Positions 5,448 to 6,981 of a stretch of DNA of 6,981 nt are shown in pieces. The DNA is taken from the NCBI GenBank assembly GCA_050741255.1, contig JBOIEQ010000197.1:1-6981 (forward strand), in the 5' to 3' direction. Within the stretch, counting starts at the first letter, position 1. Every line of letters begins with the position of its first letter. The notes beneath the pieces are model-generated. The model was not told where the DNA came from. It saw only the letters and a list, made by a program, of their open reading frames with translations, and searched no databases. Source of the stretch: CAZXNF01 sp050741255. GTDB lineage: Bacteria; Pseudomonadota; Gammaproteobacteria; Burkholderiales; SG8-41. The position numbers and the translations under genes are program-made.

Positions 5448-6710
5448 TCAGCGGGCAGTCGTCCCCAGAACACGCAGGTAGGCGGCAATCACCTCGGGAC
5501 TGCGGAGTACGGAGGTGTGATTTTCAGTAAAGCCGAGAACTTCCCGCGCGTCGCGCACGGCGTCGGGGTGCAACTGGCTGGATACTGCGATGGTGCCGTC
5601 GGTGGCCCGTTCGGGCGGTTGCGCGGGATCGGTTTGCGCGTAGAACAGGTAATACGCTGTTGTCGCGGGGAACGGCCGGGCGAAGATCGCCTGCTGGAAT
5701 TCACTGTCGGTCTGCATGTCGATCCATGACGGGATCACTGCCGGCGAGCGGCGGACGCCGATGCTCGCCGCGGGGTGGCCCCGCCACGGCGTGACAAGCG
5801 ACACGAACACCGGCACGCCACCATTGCCCGCGTTGCGCTGGATGAAGTCGCGCGCGACCAGGCCGCCCATGCTGTGCGCGGTCACGACGAGGCCGCCGAA
5901 ACCGTACTCCCGGCGCAGGGCCGAAACAGTGTGATCCAGCACCATGGCCGAGCTCGCGAGCCGCTGTCCGGAGGGATAGACGAACACCCAGGGCTGGTAG
6001 CGCGCGCGGTCGAGCGCCTCGATCATGCTGCGCCACTCCCGCGGATTGCCCCCCGCGCCACTCACGAACAGCACCGGAGTCCGCTTCGGGTCGTACGGTT
6101 CGAGGAAGAACACGCCGATGCCGACGTTGGCCAGAAATTCGAACGGTCGCCACAGCCCCATGCTGCCGCTCTCGGCGGAGAAGCGTTCGTCGTCGAGGTC
6201 CGTCACCTCCCCGATCGCGAGCGGCAGCGGCCGAAGTTCAACCTGCGGCAGATGCTGCAGCGCCTCTGCCGCCGTCCGTCCGAGACGGCCAGCAGGCGTG
6301 AGGGTCAGGTTGAGCTTGGTGACGCCTTTCCAGCCTTGCGCGACGGTTACCGGATCCGAGAGGAGGACGGCCGGCTCGCCGGCGTCCGGACGAAGATTGT
6401 CGTTGCGGTCGGCGAAAGCCCCGATGCGGTAACGCTGGCCGGCGACGAGCCGCATCAGGAAGTCCTGCTGGGTCGCGAGGTGCACGTAGTTGTCGGCGAC
6501 CCAGGCGTCGCCCTCTTCCCGCAACGCGAAGACCACAATGACCGAGGCGTCGCTCTCGCCATGGCGCACCTGGCCGGCCACGCCCCCGGCGTTCGCCCCC
6601 GCCCGCAGGTCGCGGTGCAGCGCCAGCAGGTTGCAGGCGCTCAGCAGGAGCAGCGCCGCGGCCAGCGCGACGCCGGCGCAAAATGTTCTCCTGACGATCC
6701 CGTTCCGCAC
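5448..6710 (-). CDS. Exported alpha/beta hydrolase lipoprotein (lipase/esterase-like)
   Basis: This is a 420-residue protein from the GTG at 6710. Residues 1-25 are a lipoprotein signal (VRNGIVRR, then a hydrophobic stretch) ending in lipobox LSAC with Cys26. An N-terminal beta-rich domain (about 40-135) carries DRNDNLRPDAGEP (101-113), which looks like a calcium-binding loop. The C-terminal alpha/beta hydrolase domain has PVLFVSGAGGNPREW (212-226) near the oxyanion hole, the nucleophile elbow AHSMGG with Ser280, a likely acid Asp371 in TDGTIAVSSQ and a likely His398 in ENHTSVL. It probably cleaves lipids or esters at the cell envelope; an acyltransferase role is possible. The start is set by GGGAGGAAGG 7 nt upstream and the ideal signal length. 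The frame extends to a GTG at 6821 or ATG at 6785, but a TATAAT box overlaps the latter. It is followed by the amidohydrolase gene on the same strand, 118 bp away, with no clear functional link. Confidence 0.86.
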   Translation of the reverse strand: MRNGIVRRTFCAGVALAAALLLLSACNLLALHRDLRAGANAGGVAGQVRHGESDASVIVVFALREEGDAWVADNYVHLATQQDFLMRLVAGQRYRIGAFADRNDNLRPDAGEPAVLLSDPVTVAQGWKGVTKLNLTLTPAGRLGRTAAEALQHLPQVELRPLPLAIGEVTDLDDERFSAESGSMGLWRPFEFLANVGIGVFFLEPYDPKRTPVLFVSGAGGNPREWRSMIEALDRARYQPWVFVYPSGQRLASSAMVLDHTVSALRREYGFGGLVVTAHSMGGLVARDFIQRNAGNGGVPVFVSLVTPWRGHPAASIGVRRSPAVIPSWIDMQTDSEFQQAIFARPFPATTAYYLFYAQTDPAQPPERATDGTIAVSSQLHPDAVRDAREVLGFTENHTSVLRSPEVIAAYLRVLGTTAR

Positions 6711-6717
6711 GCCGAAT

Positions 6718-6727
6718 CCTTCCTCCC
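6718..6727 (-). promoter_or_regulatory. Ribosome binding site deciding the GTG start at 6710
   Basis: GGGAGGAAGG on the minus strand is followed by ATTCGGC (7 nt) and GTG. Neither in-frame upstream start (GTG 6821, ATG 6785) has a comparable site, so this favours the shorter protein with a normal-length lipoprotein signal. Confidence 0.68.
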
Positions 6728-6783
6728 GGCTGCAGCGTTTCGCGCCGAGCCCTGAAGCGTCTACCGTCACCTGGTGTCCGGTC

Positions 6784-6812
6784 ATTATAGATTCGGTCCG
6801 GGCCGGAGACTG
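6784..6812 (-). promoter_or_regulatory. Candidate promoter of the lipoprotein hydrolase gene (perfect TATAAT)
   Basis: A perfect TATAAT lies at 6789-6784 on the minus strand. The hexamer 17 bp upstream, CAGTCT (6812-6807), is a poor -35. Transcription would begin near 6777, leaving a leader of about 67 nt to GTG 6710. The position is consistent with that start rather than with the in-frame ATG at 6785, which overlaps the box. Confidence 0.5.
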
Positions 6813-6823
6813 CCCATTCACTA

Positions 6824-6981
6824 GAGCCTGTTATGGACTTAAACGTGCGCGGCGTTGAGCCAAAAGGGTCCGGATGCTAGGCGTGAGGAGGCCGCGGTGA
6901 CCCTCACTTCCACGAGCAACGACGCAGACGGGCCCTTCTGGCTCAACCCGAAGGGAACGCGGGATTCGGGGTCCATTGCGT
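6824..6981. other. Non-coding right edge, possible insertion-sequence end with inverted repeat
   Basis: From 6824 the sequence reads GAGCCTGTTATGGACTTAAA directly after a TA dinucleotide (6822-6823). This resembles termini of IS5-like elements that insert at TA, judged from memory. It contains an imperfect inverted repeat: GTTGAGCCAAAAGGGTCC (6854-6871) and GGGCCCTTCTGGCTCAAC (6930-6947), 16 of 18 positions complementary, separated by 58 bp. Short frames stay open to the right edge on the minus strand (for example one containing DPESRVPFGLSQKG), but none can be tied to a transposase. It could instead be a stand-alone palindromic element or the tail of an element outside the window. Confidence 0.35.

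Noticed and set aside
4091..5530. A 479-codon plus-strand open frame opposite the amidohydrolase gene
   Set aside because: It is antisense to a protein with clear superfamily motifs, shows no recognisable domain, and is rich in Arg, Ala, Asp, Val and His as expected of a shadow frame in GC-rich DNA.
5775..6755. A 326-codon plus-strand open frame opposite the lipoprotein hydrolase
   Set aside because: It is a shadow of a gene with signal peptide, lipobox and serine-hydrolase motifs, and it has no domain of its own.
1..6981. CRISPR array, tRNA or rRNA genes, phage or toxin-antitoxin genes
   Set aside because: I saw no regularly spaced direct repeats, no cloverleaf-like segment and no rRNA-like sequence, and nearly all the space is taken by the genes listed.

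Overview
The window is GC-rich, densely packed DNA that looks like a betaproteobacterium of the Burkholderiales type. This placement is an inference. It rests on two Bug-type (TctC family) periplasmic binding proteins within 3 kb, an MmgE/PrpD-family gene beside one of them, and a twin-hairpin intergenic repeat of a kind I associate with those genomes. I see no phage, CRISPR, tRNA or rRNA feature. The genes look like accessory catabolic and transport chromosome content.

Left part (1-1240, minus strand). The 5' end of an MmgE/PrpD-family gene (TTG start, strong ribosome binding site) runs off the left edge. It is preceded by a twin-hairpin repeat (184-256) and then by a Bug-family solute-binding protein gene (263-1240). 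Across a 156-bp divergent promoter region lies a plus-strand lipoprotein of the DUF1080 / 3-keto-disaccharide hydrolase fold (1397-1996), closed by a clear intrinsic terminator (2041-2070).

Middle part. A second Bug-family binding protein (2153-3133, plus) converges, with only 4 bp between stops, on a minus-strand pair. That pair is a CodA-like amidohydrolase (4088-5329) followed by an N-carbamoyl-D-amino-acid hydrolase homologue (3138-4088), linked by a TAATG stop/start overlap. The carbamoylase keeps its Glu-Lys-Cys triad. The amidohydrolase keeps the metal-binding histidines but has Asn and Gly where cytosine deaminase has its metal-binding Asp and catalytic Glu. This is the most interesting protein-level observation here. 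A likely scheme is uptake of a small carboxylated or carbamoylated compound by the Bug proteins, ring or amide processing by the amidohydrolase, and removal of the carbamoyl group by the carbamoylase. Substrates cannot be read from the sequence.

Right part. A minus-strand lipoprotein alpha/beta hydrolase (5448-6710) follows a perfect TATAAT box and a strong ribosome binding site. Upstream of it, the right edge (from about 6824) has a sequence resembling an insertion-sequence end after a TA dinucleotide, with a long imperfect inverted repeat. No transposase can be established inside the window.
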